Shown here piece by piece: positions 31,788 to 41,031 of a stretch of 64,000 bases of DNA; position 1 is the stretch's first letter, and each line of letters begins with the position of its first letter. The notes below the pieces were generated by a model that was not told where the DNA came from, searched no databases, and was given only the letters and a program-made list of their open reading frames with translations. The position numbers and the translations under genes are program-made. This DNA is from an uncultured Piscinibacter sp. (GTDB taxonomy: Bacteria; Pseudomonadota; Gammaproteobacteria; Burkholderiales; Burkholderiaceae_C), in NCBI RefSeq assembly GCF_937952055.1, contig NZ_CALFYO010000022.1:119006-183005 (forward strand), given 5' to 3'.

Positions 31788-33757
31788 TCGCCCTACCGTG
31801 GCGCCGGCTCGTCGCGCTGGCGGTGGTGTTGTTCACGCAGGCGGCGGCGGCGCAAGTCTACGAGTTCCCTCGCTACGACAGCGCGACGCAGGTGGGCGCC
31901 GACTGCGAGCGACTGCTCGCCGATCTGAAGCAGCGTGCCCGTGACATCGAGACGCTGCCCGAGGCCGGGGCCGACGTGCTGGGTGCGCTCGATGGCCTGA
32001 TGCAGCGCGTCGAGGACACCATGGGGCCGCTCTGGCTGCTGCCTGCCGTGCATCCGGACAAGGCGGTGCGCGACGCCGCCGACGCCTGCGACCTCGCCTA
32101 CCAGGGCTTCAGCACCGCCTTCCTGCAGAACGCCAAGGTCCATGCACGACTGCAGCAGGCCGCCGTCGCCGACGACATCGACCGCCGGCTGCAGCGCGAG
32201 CAGCTCGATGCCTTCGAGGACTCTGGTGTCGCTCTGCCGGCAGCGGCGCAGCAGCGGGCGCGGCGCATCAACGCCGAGCTGACGCGGCTCGCGCAGGACT
32301 TCGACCGGCGCATCCGCGAGAGTCGCGACGTGGTGGCCTACGACGAGGACGAGCTGGAGGGCGTGCCCGTCCCCGTGTGGAAGAACGCCCGGCGCGACGC
32401 CCGAGGCCGCGTGCTGCTGGGCCTCGACTACCCGACGGCCGAGCCGGTGATGCAGCGCGCGCTGCGCGAGCGCACGCGCGAGCGCATGTGGCGCGCGACG
32501 ATGCGCCAGGGCGGCGCAGCCAACCTGAAGACGCTGGAGCGGCTCGCGCAGCTGCGGCGCGAGTACGCGAAGCTGTTCGGCTTCGACTCCTATGCCGACT
32601 TCGCGCTGCGCCGGCGCATGGTGGGCAGCGAGGACCAGGCGTCGCGCTTCCTCGCCGAGGTGCAGCAGGCGGTGGCGCAGCGCGAACGCTCCGATCTCGC
32701 CCTGCTGCGCGAGGCCAAGGCGCAGGCGACGCAGCAGCCGCTGCAGGCGACGCGACTGCAGCGCTGGGACGTGATGTACTTCATCGAGCGGTTGCGCGGG
32801 CAGCGCTACGCCGTGGACCAGGAAGCCTTCCGTCCGCACTTCCCGCCGCAGCGCAGCCTGGAGTTCGTGTTCGCGCTGTCGCAGCGCCTGTTCGGCGTGC
32901 GCTTCGAGCCCGTCGCGCAGACGCTGTGGCATCCGCAGGCGCAGGCCTACGCGGCGCGCGACGAGAACGGTGCCTTGCTCGGCACCCTGTTCGTCGACCT
33001 CTACCCGCGCGCCGACAAGTACAACCACGCGGCTGTCTGGTCGTTCCGCAACGTCTCGACGAAGGCCGGCCGGCTGCCGGCCGCGGCGCTGGTGGTCAAC
33101 TTCAACGACCAGGGCCTGACGCTGGCCGAGCTGGAGACGCTGCTGCACGAGTTCGGCCATGCGCTGCATGCGCTGCTGTCGACCACGCGCTATGCGCTGC
33201 AGGGCGGCACCAACGTGCAGCTCGATTTCGCCGAGGCGCCGTCGCAGATGCTGGAGGACTGGGTCTACGACCCGGCCGTGCTGGCGCTGTTCGGCCGGAT
33301 CTGTGCGGAGTGCCCGCCGCTGCCGCGCGAGCTGATCGAGCGCGCCGATCGGGCACGCCACTTCGCCAAGGGCATCGCCACCGCGCGGCAGCTCGTCTTC
33401 GCGCGCTACGACCTCGCGCTGCACGGCCGCCGCCAGGAGGAGCCGATGCGCCTGTGGGCGCGCATGGAGGGGGCCACGCCGCTCGGCCACGTGCCGGGCA
33501 CGATGTTCCCGGCCAACTTCAGCCACGTGGCCGGCGGCTACTCGGCCGGCTACTACGCCTACATGTGGAGCCTGGTGGTCGCCGAGGACCTGCGCACCGC
33601 CTTCGCCGCCGACCGTACCGACCCGGCCACCGGCCGCCGCTACCGCGACACCGTGCTCGCCCAGGGCGGCCAGGTGGCGCCCGAGGAACTGGTGCGGCGC
33701 TTCCTCGGCCGGCCCGGCAACCGCGATGCCTTCTTCCGCAGCCTCAACCAGCAGTGA
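31784..33757 (+). CDS. Exported M3-family zinc metallopeptidase (oligopeptidase type)
   Basis: 657 residues from the ATG at 31784, chosen for the signal peptide it reveals (RLVALAVVLFTQAAAAQ) and the ATGA overlap. The M3 active site HEFGH is at residues 455-459 (TLLHEFGHALHAL), and the third ligand is the Glu of FAEAPSQMLEDWVY. The segment GGYSAGYYAYMWSLV, with the substrate-binding Tyr residues, is typical of thimet oligopeptidase/Dcp. Most bacterial M3 enzymes (OpdA, Dcp) are cytoplasmic, so a periplasmic form is notable. A role in the acyl-CoA island is not evident; it may just share the transcript. Confidence 0.92.
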   Translation: MIALPWRRLVALAVVLFTQAAAAQVYEFPRYDSATQVGADCERLLADLKQRARDIETLPEAGADVLGALDGLMQRVEDTMGPLWLLPAVHPDKAVRDAADACDLAYQGFSTAFLQNAKVHARLQQAAVADDIDRRLQREQLDAFEDSGVALPAAAQQRARRINAELTRLAQDFDRRIRESRDVVAYDEDELEGVPVPVWKNARRDARGRVLLGLDYPTAEPVMQRALRERTRERMWRATMRQGGAANLKTLERLAQLRREYAKLFGFDSYADFALRRRMVGSEDQASRFLAEVQQAVAQRERSDLALLREAKAQATQQPLQATRLQRWDVMYFIERLRGQRYAVDQEAFRPHFPPQRSLEFVFALSQRLFGVRFEPVAQTLWHPQAQAYAARDENGALLGTLFVDLYPRADKYNHAAVWSFRNVSTKAGRLPAAALVVNFNDQGLTLAELETLLHEFGHALHALLSTTRYALQGGTNVQLDFAEAPSQMLEDWVYDPAVLALFGRICAECPPLPRELIERADRARHFAKGIATARQLVFARYDLALHGRRQEEPMRLWARMEGATPLGHVPGTMFPANFSHVAGGYSAGYYAYMWSLVVAEDLRTAFAADRTDPATGRRYRDTVLAQGGQVAPEELVRRFLGRPGNRDAFFRSLNQQ

Positions 33758-33782
33758 CCCCATTCGATACCGGAGACCGACC

Positions 33783-34574
<792 letters not shown>

Positions 34575-34652
34575 CATCAATCCCACAGGCCCGCTTTCGC
34601 TCGCGGCCCTCCTCCGGGGCGCCCCGGGGCGGCGAGTGGCCGGGTGCGACGC

Positions 34653-35090
34653 ATGAAGTTCTTCGTGCACATCCCCTTCGTCGAGCACCTCGGCTTCGAA
34701 CTGCTGTCCTGCGAAGCGGGCGAGGCGGAGATCGCGCTGACCCTGCGCGAGGAACTCACCAACTCGTGGAGCGTGGCGCACGGCGGCGTGACGATGACGC
34801 TGCTCGACGTGGTGATGGCGCACGCCGCGCGCAGCCCGAACCAGCCAGGCCATCCCGAGTCGCCCGGCGTGGTGACGATCGAGATGAAGACCAGCTTCCT
34901 GCGCGCCGGGCTCGGCCGGATGACGGCGCGCGGAAAGCTCCTGCACCGCACGGCGTCGCTGGCCTTCACCGAAGGCTCGGTGGTCGACGAGCAGGGCGAA
35001 CTGGTGGCGCATGCCACCGGCACGTTCAAGTTCATGAAGGGCCTGCCTGCCGGCGGGCGCCGCATCCAGAGGCTCAACGCCTCCGACTGA
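34653..35090 (+). CDS. PaaI-type hotdog thioesterase
   Basis: 145 residues from the ATG at 34653; an in-frame GTG at 34644 would add three residues. The hotdog motif NSWSVAHGGVTMTLLDVVMAHAA carries the catalytic Asp, followed by TIEMKTSFLRAG and the end GTFKFMKGL. This is the second thioesterase in the island and differs clearly from the one at 29300-29746, so they probably serve different acyl-CoAs. It lies 78 bp after the SDR gene and 10 bp before the reductase. Confidence 0.9.
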   Translation: MKFFVHIPFVEHLGFELLSCEAGEAEIALTLREELTNSWSVAHGGVTMTLLDVVMAHAARSPNQPGHPESPGVVTIEMKTSFLRAGLGRMTARGKLLHRTASLAFTEGSVVDEQGELVAHATGTFKFMKGLPAGGRRIQRLNASD

Positions 35091-35100
35091 AGGAGTTCCC

Positions 35101-36120
35101 ATGGCAACGATGAACAAGCAGTGGCTGCTCGCCTCGCGTCCGAAGGGCGAGGCCACGGCCGACAACTTCCGGCTCGTGGAGACGCCGGTGCCGGCCTTGC
35201 AGGACGGCCGGGTGCTGGTGCGCCACCATTTCCTCTCGCTCGACCCCTACATGCGCATGCGCATGAACGACGCGAAGAGCTACGCCGCGCCGCAGGCACT
35301 GGACGCGGTGATGATCGGCGGCACGGTGGGCGAGGTGGTCGAGTCGAGGCACCCGAAGTTCGCCGTCGGCGACCGCGTCGCCGGCATGGGAGGCTGGCAG
35401 CAGTTCAGCGTGGTCGACGCCGGCCAGCCGGGCCTGCTGCGCAAGGTCGACACCACCCACGTGCCGCTGTCGGCCTACCTGGGCGCGGTGGGCATGCCGG
35501 GCGTGACGGCGTGGTATGGCCTCGTCAAGCTTTGCATGCCGAAGGCCGGCGAGACCATCGTGGTCAGCGCGGCCAGCGGCGCCGTGGGCAGCGCGGTGGG
35601 CCAGCTCGCCAAGGTGCGCGGCTGCCGCGCGGTGGGCATCGCCGGCGGGGCCGACAAATGCCGCTACGTCGTCGAGGAGCTCGGCTTCGACGCCTGCGTC
35701 GACTACAAGCAGCACCGTGACCCGAAGTCGCTGGAGGCGGCGCTGGCCGAGGCGACACCGAACGGCATCGACGGCAACTTCGAGAACGTCGGCGGCGAGA
35801 TCCTCAACGCCGTGCTGCGCCGCATGAATGCCTTCGGACGCATCGCGCTGTGCGGCATGATCAGCGGCTACGACGGCGCGCCGATTCCCCTGTCCAACCC
35901 GTCGCTGATCCTCACGCAGCGGCTGCGCGTCGAAGGGTTCATCGTCAGCGAGCACATGGAACTCTGGCCCGAGGCGCTGAAGGAACTCGGCACGCTGGTG
36001 GCCTCGGGCCAGCTGAAGTACCGCGAGACGATCGCGCCGCGCATCGAGGATGCGCCCGAAGCCTTCCTCGGTTTGCTCAAGGGCAAGAACTTCGGCAAGC
36101 AACTGGTCAAGCTTCTCTGA
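35101..36120 (+). CDS. CurA-like NADP-dependent oxidoreductase (MDR family)
   Basis: 339 residues. Zinc-free medium-chain reductase of the leukotriene B4 12-hydroxydehydrogenase/CurA branch: PRAxGEAT-like N-terminus (ASRPKGEATADNFRLVETP), LSLDPYMRMRMND, GMPGVTAWYGLVKLC, the nucleotide motif VSAASGAVGSAVGQLAKVRGCRAVG and NFENVGGEILNAVL. Relatives reduce the C=C of alpha,beta-unsaturated ketones or aldehydes with NADPH. The context suggests a role in removing reactive enones or in side-chain reduction within the island (inference). GGAG site close to the ATG. Confidence 0.93.
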   Translation: MATMNKQWLLASRPKGEATADNFRLVETPVPALQDGRVLVRHHFLSLDPYMRMRMNDAKSYAAPQALDAVMIGGTVGEVVESRHPKFAVGDRVAGMGGWQQFSVVDAGQPGLLRKVDTTHVPLSAYLGAVGMPGVTAWYGLVKLCMPKAGETIVVSAASGAVGSAVGQLAKVRGCRAVGIAGGADKCRYVVEELGFDACVDYKQHRDPKSLEAALAEATPNGIDGNFENVGGEILNAVLRRMNAFGRIALCGMISGYDGAPIPLSNPSLILTQRLRVEGFIVSEHMELWPEALKELGTLVASGQLKYRETIAPRIEDAPEAFLGLLKGKNFGKQLVKLL

Positions 36121-36154
36121 TCCGCGCCGCGGGCGGCGCGAGGAAGGACGAGTC

Positions 36155-37804
36155 ATGACGAGCACCCACGACGTGTTCAACCAGCCGCTGCCGCTGGTCG
36201 ACGTCAACCTCTATGCCGGCAACCGGGCGCTGCGCGACGCGCTGGCCTTCCACCTGCCGCGGCGCGACGAGGCGGCCAGCCTGGCGCAGGGCGCGCGCTG
36301 GGGCAGTGCCGAATGGCAGACGCATGCGCGGCTGGCCAACACGCACCTGCCGCGCCTGCTGACCCACGACCGCTTCGGCCACCGGATCGATCGCGTCGAG
36401 TTCCACCCCAGCTACCACGCGCTGATGGCCGAGGCGGTGGCGGCCGGGCTGCATGGGCGGCCCTGGTCGCTGGGTCCCGGCGCGCACATCGAGCGCGCCG
36501 CGGCGTTCATGCAGTTCACCGAGCTGGAGCCGTCGATCCTCTGCCCGATCTCGATGACCTACGCGGTCACGCCGGCACTGCGCGCCAACGCAGCCGTCTT
36601 CGAGGCCTGGTTCGGCAAGCTCGCCAGCACGGCCTACGACCCGCGCCTCGTGCCCTTCGGCGACAAGCCCGGGGTGACCATGGGCATGGGCATGACCGAG
36701 AAGCAGGGCGGCTCGGACGTGCGCGCCAACACCACGCGCGCCGTCTTCGCCGAGAGCACCGCGTGGGGCGAGCGCTTCGAGATGACGGGCCACAAGTGGT
36801 TCATGTCGGCGCCGATGTGCGACGCCTTCCTCGTGCTGGCGCAGGAGGAGGGCGGCCTGTCCTGCTTCTTCCTGCCGCGCGTGCTGCCCGACGGCTCGCT
36901 CAACGCCATCCACATCCAGCGCCTGAAGGACAAGCTCGGCAACCACGCCAACGCCAGCTCCGAGGTGGAGTTCCATGCCGCCAGCGCCTGGCGCGTCGGC
37001 GAGCGCGGCCGCGGCGTGGCGCAGATCCTCGAGATGGGCACGCTGACGCGGCTGGACTGCGCGCTCGGCACTGCCGGCCTGATGCGCCAGGCGCTCAGCC
37101 TGGCCCTGCACCACACCGCGCAGCGCCTGGCCTTCGGCAAGCGGCTCGTGGAACAGCCGCTGATGAAGAACGTGCTGGCCGACATGGCCCTGGAATCCGA
37201 GGCGGCGACCGCCCTGGCACTGCGCCTGGCGCGCGCCATCGACCGCCAGGACGACCCCTTCGAGGCGCTCATGCGCCGCGTGCTCACGCCGGTGTCCAAG
37301 TTCTGGATCTGCAAGCGCGGCAGCGCGCTGGCGCAGGAGGCGATGGAATGCCTGGGCGGCAACGGCTACGTGGAGGAGGCAGGCGAGGGCGTGATGGCGC
37401 GCGTCTACCGCGAGATGCCGCTGAACTCGATCTGGGAGGGCGCCGGCAACATCATGGCGCTGGACCTGCTGCGTGCCTTGCGCCAGGGCGGCAAGGGCGG
37501 CTCGGTGGCCGAGGCCCTGGCCAGCGAACTCGAACCGGCGCGCGGCGTGGATGCCGCCTACGACCGCTTCACCGACGCGCTGCCCGCGCGCATCGACGCG
37601 GCCAGCGACGAGGTCGAGGCGCGCCGGCTCGCGCAGGACGTGGCGCTGGCGGTGCAGGCGGCGCTGCTGCGCCAGCATGCGCCGGACTTCGTCTTCGAGG
37701 CCTTCGCCCGCTCGCGGCTGGGGCACGACTGGGGCCAGGCCTTCGGCACACTGCCCGCGGCGACGGCGTTCGACGCGATCGTCGCGCGCGCCTTGCCCTG
37801 CTGA
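36155..37804 (+). CDS. aidB: AidB-type acyl-CoA dehydrogenase
   Basis: 549 residues (E. coli AidB 541). ATG at 36155 after GGAAGGAC. Recognised from the AidB-specific N-terminus (DVFNQPLPLVDVNLYAGNRAL), RVEFHPSYHALMAEAVAAGLH, GMGMTEKQGGSDVRANTTRA, MTGHKWFMSAPMCDAFLVLAQ, GNHANASSEVEFHAA, AMECLGGNGYVEEAG and MPLNSIWEGAGNIMALDLLRAL. E. coli AidB binds FAD and DNA and is part of the adaptive response to alkylation; in many bacteria aidB-like genes sit in fatty-acid clusters as here. Whether this one acts as isovaleryl-CoA-type dehydrogenase or in DNA protection is open. Confidence 0.92.
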   Translation: MTSTHDVFNQPLPLVDVNLYAGNRALRDALAFHLPRRDEAASLAQGARWGSAEWQTHARLANTHLPRLLTHDRFGHRIDRVEFHPSYHALMAEAVAAGLHGRPWSLGPGAHIERAAAFMQFTELEPSILCPISMTYAVTPALRANAAVFEAWFGKLASTAYDPRLVPFGDKPGVTMGMGMTEKQGGSDVRANTTRAVFAESTAWGERFEMTGHKWFMSAPMCDAFLVLAQEEGGLSCFFLPRVLPDGSLNAIHIQRLKDKLGNHANASSEVEFHAASAWRVGERGRGVAQILEMGTLTRLDCALGTAGLMRQALSLALHHTAQRLAFGKRLVEQPLMKNVLADMALESEAATALALRLARAIDRQDDPFEALMRRVLTPVSKFWICKRGSALAQEAMECLGGNGYVEEAGEGVMARVYREMPLNSIWEGAGNIMALDLLRALRQGGKGGSVAEALASELEPARGVDAAYDRFTDALPARIDAASDEVEARRLAQDVALAVQAALLRQHAPDFVFEAFARSRLGHDWGQAFGTLPAATAFDAIVARALPC

Positions 37805-37813
37805 GCGCGACCC

Positions 37814-38746
37814 ATGAACCCGTTCATCCTCCACCACTACGCGAACTCGCCGTTCTCCGAGAAGGTGCGACTGATCCTCGGCGCCAAGGCGATGGCCTGG
37901 CACTCGGTGCACATCCCGAGCGTGATGCCCAAACCCGACGTCGTGGCGCTGACCGGCGGCTACCGCCGCACGCCGTTCCTGCAGCGCGGCGCCGACATCT
38001 GGTGCGACACGGCGCTGATCGCGCGCGTGCTCGACCGCGCCCAGCCCGAGCCGCCGCTCTATCCCCCGGGCTGCAGCGGCGCGGCGCAACTGCTCGCGCA
38101 GTGGGCGGACGGCACGCTGTTCTGGTCGGTGATTCCGTACACGCTGCAGCCGCAGGGACTGACGCACGTGATGGCCGGCGTGCCGCCCGAGGGCCTGAAG
38201 GCCTTCGCCGTGGACCGCGCGCCCTTCACCGCCGGCATGACGCGGCAGACGGCAGTCGACGCCACGGTCGCGCTGCAGACCTACCTCGGCTGGCTGGAGG
38301 GGCAGCTCGGCGACGGTCGGGGCTTCCTCTGCGGCGCGCAGGTCAGCATCGCCGACTTCTCGGTGGCGCACTGCCTGTGGTTCACCCATCTCGCGCCGCC
38401 GATGACCGCCATCCTGCAGCCCTTCGAGCGCCTGCGCGGCTGGTATGCGCGCATGACTGCCTTCGGCCACGGCAGCCTCACGCCGTTCAAGAGCGGCGAG
38501 GCGATCGCCGTCGCCGCTGCGGCGACGACGCGCGAGCCCACGCAGGTCGAGTCCGGGCTCGGTTTCGAGGCCGGCGAGGCGGTCACCGTGATGCCCATCG
38601 ACTACGGCCGCGACCCGGTGCCGGGCGCCCTGGTCGGCCTGACGCGCGACGAGGTGGTGATCGAGCGCCACGACGAGCGCGCCGGCACGCTGCACGTGCA
38701 CTTTCCGAGGCTCGGGTTCCAGATTCGAAAGGAAGCGAAAGCATGA
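37814..38746 (+). CDS. Glutathione S-transferase-like protein with extra C-terminal domain
   Basis: 310 residues. A thioredoxin-like GST N-domain (FILHHYANSPFSEKVRLILG, then TPFLQRGADIWCDTALIARVL) and an all-helical GST C-domain (FLCGAQVSIADFSVAHCLW) account for about 220 residues. The remaining 75 or so (from GEAVTVMPIDYGRDPVPGAL) form an extra beta-rich domain (VGLTRDEVVIERHDERAGTL) not found in ordinary GSTs. Function of the appendage is unknown. Position between aidB and an SDR, with a 4-bp overlap to the latter, suggests glutathione-linked handling of a reactive intermediate. Confidence 0.88.
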   Translation: MNPFILHHYANSPFSEKVRLILGAKAMAWHSVHIPSVMPKPDVVALTGGYRRTPFLQRGADIWCDTALIARVLDRAQPEPPLYPPGCSGAAQLLAQWADGTLFWSVIPYTLQPQGLTHVMAGVPPEGLKAFAVDRAPFTAGMTRQTAVDATVALQTYLGWLEGQLGDGRGFLCGAQVSIADFSVAHCLWFTHLAPPMTAILQPFERLRGWYARMTAFGHGSLTPFKSGEAIAVAAAATTREPTQVESGLGFEAGEAVTVMPIDYGRDPVPGALVGLTRDEVVIERHDERAGTLHVHFPRLGFQIRKEAKA

Positions 38747-39654
38747 AGATCTTGAGAGGCCGCACCGCGGTCATCACCGGCGCCGGATCGGGTTTCGGCC
38801 TGGAGCTGTCGCGCCTGGCCGCGCGCGAAGGCATGAACCTCGTCATGGCCGACGTGCAGCAGGACGCGCTGGAGCGCGCGGCCGAGGAGATGCGCGGCTT
38901 CGGCGTGCAGGTGATGGGCTTCCGCCTCGACGTGGCCAAGGCCGCCGAGGTGGAGGCGCTGGGCGAGGCGACGCGCGCCCGCTTCGGCGTGCCGCACCTG
39001 GTGTTCAACAACGCCGGCGTGGGCGCCGGCGGCCTGATCTGGGAGCACACGCTGAAGGACTGGGAATGGGTCGTCGGCGTCAACCTGATGGGCGTGGCGC
39101 ATGGCGTGCGCGTCTTCACGCCGATGATGGTCGAGGCGGCGAAGGCCGACCCGTCCTACGAGGGTCACATCGTCAACACCGCGTCGATGGCCGGCCTGCT
39201 GAACGCGCCCAACATGGGCGTCTACAACGTCACCAAGCATGCCGTGGTGGCGATGAGCGAGACGCTCTACCAGGACCTGCGCCTGGTGACCGCGCAGATC
39301 GGTGCGTCGGTGCTGTGCCCGTTCTTCGTGCCCACCGGCATCCACCAGAGCCAGCGCAACCGTCCGGCCGAGATGCAGGAGTCCGACGTGCGGCCGACGA
39401 AGAGCCAGCTGATCGCACAGGCGATGAGCGACAAGGCCGTGAGCAGCGGCAAGGTCAGCGCCGTGCAGGTGGCGCAGCTCGTCCTGGACGCGGTGCGCGA
39501 GGGCCGCTTCTACGTCTACAGCCACCCGAAGTCGCTGGCCAGCGTGCAGACGCGCATGGAGGACATCATGCTCGGCCGCAACCCGACCGACCCCTTTGCG
39601 CTGAAGCCGGAGATCGGCGAGGCCCTGCGCCAGGCGCTGCGCGAGACCGACTGA
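38743..39654 (+). CDS. Short-chain dehydrogenase/reductase
   Basis: 303 residues; ATG at 38743 overlaps the GST stop. Cofactor site ITGAGSGFGLELSRLAAREG, with an acidic residue at the end of strand 2 (MADVQQD) favouring NAD. FNNAGVGAGG, catalytic Ser (NTASMAGLL) and YNVTKHAVVAMSETLY (YxxxK) are intact. The C-terminus has a long specificity region (FFVPTGIHQSQRNRPAEMQ). Different from the SDR at 33783. Last gene of the acyl-CoA island; substrate unknown, probably a hydroxyacyl or alcohol intermediate. Confidence 0.92.
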   Translation: MKILRGRTAVITGAGSGFGLELSRLAAREGMNLVMADVQQDALERAAEEMRGFGVQVMGFRLDVAKAAEVEALGEATRARFGVPHLVFNNAGVGAGGLIWEHTLKDWEWVVGVNLMGVAHGVRVFTPMMVEAAKADPSYEGHIVNTASMAGLLNAPNMGVYNVTKHAVVAMSETLYQDLRLVTAQIGASVLCPFFVPTGIHQSQRNRPAEMQESDVRPTKSQLIAQAMSDKAVSSGKVSAVQVAQLVLDAVREGRFYVYSHPKSLASVQTRMEDIMLGRNPTDPFALKPEIGEALRQALRETD

Positions 39655-39732
39655 GATGTGGACCCGCACGTCGCTTCGCGCCGGCCTGACGCCGGGGTGC
39701 TCGGACCCCCTGGCGCGGCCCGGCGGCGCCTG

Positions 39733-40242
39733 ATGGCCCGGCCCGACGACCCGCCGGCGGGCGGCCGCGCCGACGAGATCGAAGCCTTCTGGCTTGACTG
39801 CCAGCGCCGCTGCAACCTCAAGGTGGCGGGCTTCGCGGCCACCGCGCTTGGACCGACGCGTGCGCTGGCCGACGAGCTCGCGTTGCTGGTGCGCAGCGGC
39901 GTCAAGCGCGCGCACGCCACGCTCAGGCGCGAGTTCGAGAAGGACCTCGAGCCCTTGCCCGGCCCGGGAGACCTGTTGGTCGTGCTCGACGGTGCCGGGC
40001 ATCCGCGTGCCATCGTGCGCAACACCCGCGTCGAGCTTCGCCTGTTCAGCCAGATCGACGACGAGTTCGCCTTCGCCGCCGGTGAGGGCGACCTGACGCT
40101 GCAATGGTGGCTGGTCGCCCATCGCCAGCAATGGTCGGAGCAGGCCGAGCGAGAGGGCTTCGAGATCGGCGAATCCAGCGAGCTGGTGCTGGAGCATTTC
40201 GACCTCGTCTGGCCGCTTCCCGGGTCAGCAGCGCAGGCGTAG
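39733..40242 (+). CDS. ASCH-domain protein
   Basis: 169 residues from the ATG at 39733; a GTG at 39658 would add an unlikely Arg/Pro-rich stretch. The ASCH (PUA-like) fold is suggested by FWLDCQRRCNL, LLVVLDGAGHPRAIVRNTRVELRLFSQID, EFAFAAGEGDLTLQWWLVAHRQ and SELVLEHFDLVWP, where the motif FAxxEGxG is typical. ASCH proteins are thought to bind RNA, and one E. coli member is a small amidohydrolase. The 3' end overlaps the convergent DUF1223 gene by 18 bp. Unrelated to the island by function. Confidence 0.85.
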   Translation: MARPDDPPAGGRADEIEAFWLDCQRRCNLKVAGFAATALGPTRALADELALLVRSGVKRAHATLRREFEKDLEPLPGPGDLLVVLDGAGHPRAIVRNTRVELRLFSQIDDEFAFAAGEGDLTLQWWLVAHRQQWSEQAEREGFEIGESSELVLEHFDLVWPLPGSAAQA

Positions 40243-40947
40243 CGCCTGCAGCGGCCTGCCGGTGGCGGCGTCGATCACGACGAGGCTGAGCGCGCGCGGG
40301 TGCGCGGCGTCGAGCGCGAGCGCCGGCGCGAACTGCAGGCGGATGGTGGCGGCCATCCACGGCGGCACGTCGTGCAGTTCGCGCACCACGTGATCGTGGG
40401 CGAGCTTCTCGCCGGCGTTCTCGCCCGCGGTGACGCGGCTGAGGTGGCCGTCTTCGCTGACGGCCCAGAAGGCTGCCAGCCGTGCCGGAGCGCCCGGCCG
40501 GGCCTGCACGATCGCGTCGAAGCGCCCGCCGTCGCCGCTGATCGTGATGTCGACCTGCGCCTTCGCCGAGTTCGAGACCGGCAGGCGGATGCCGCGCCAG
40601 TCCGGCAGGTCGACGCCTTGCACCACCACCTGCGGCGTGTAGCTGACGCGCGCGCCGTTGACGGCACGCTGCGCTTGCTGGCGCCGGCTGAAGGCCGGCG
40701 AGGCGAAGCGGTCGCGCCAGCCAAGTCGGTCCCAGTAGTCGACGTGGAAGGCCAGGGCAACGTTCGGTGCGCCGGGCTGCAAGGTCGACAGCCAGCGGTC
40801 GGCCGGCGGGCAGGAGCTGCAGCCCTCCGAGGTGTAGAGCTCGATGACCGGCGTGACGGTGTCACCGCTGCGCGCGCTGCAGACCGGGGCCTGTGCCATC
40901 GCGAGGGGCGCGCAGGCGACGAGGACGACGAAGGAAAGCTGCTTCAT
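40225..40947 (-). CDS. DUF1223 exported thioredoxin-like protein
   Basis: 240 residues with a signal peptide (LSFVVLVACAPLAMAQ). The DUF1223 core is clear: VIELYTSEGCSSCPPADRWLS with a CxxC-type pair (Cys-Ser-Ser-Cys), then ALAFHVDYWDRLGWRDRFASPAFSRRQ and YTPQVVVQGVD with a cis-Pro-like loop as in thioredoxin folds. The C-terminal half is a beta domain. Function unknown; a periplasmic redox role is plausible from the CxxC. It is divergent from the flavoprotein gene, with an 84-bp gap. Confidence 0.9.
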   Translation of the reverse strand: MKQLSFVVLVACAPLAMAQAPVCSARSGDTVTPVIELYTSEGCSSCPPADRWLSTLQPGAPNVALAFHVDYWDRLGWRDRFASPAFSRRQQAQRAVNGARVSYTPQVVVQGVDLPDWRGIRLPVSNSAKAQVDITISGDGGRFDAIVQARPGAPARLAAFWAVSEDGHLSRVTAGENAGEKLAHDHVVRELHDVPPWMAATIRLQFAPALALDAAHPRALSLVVIDAATGRPLQALRLRC

Positions 40948-41031
40948 GGTGCCTGGGTCGCGGACCGGGCGGAAATCTGACTCGTCGCGCTGTGTCACAC
41001 TGCCCCGCCCTCGAATCCGCCCGCCTGCACC

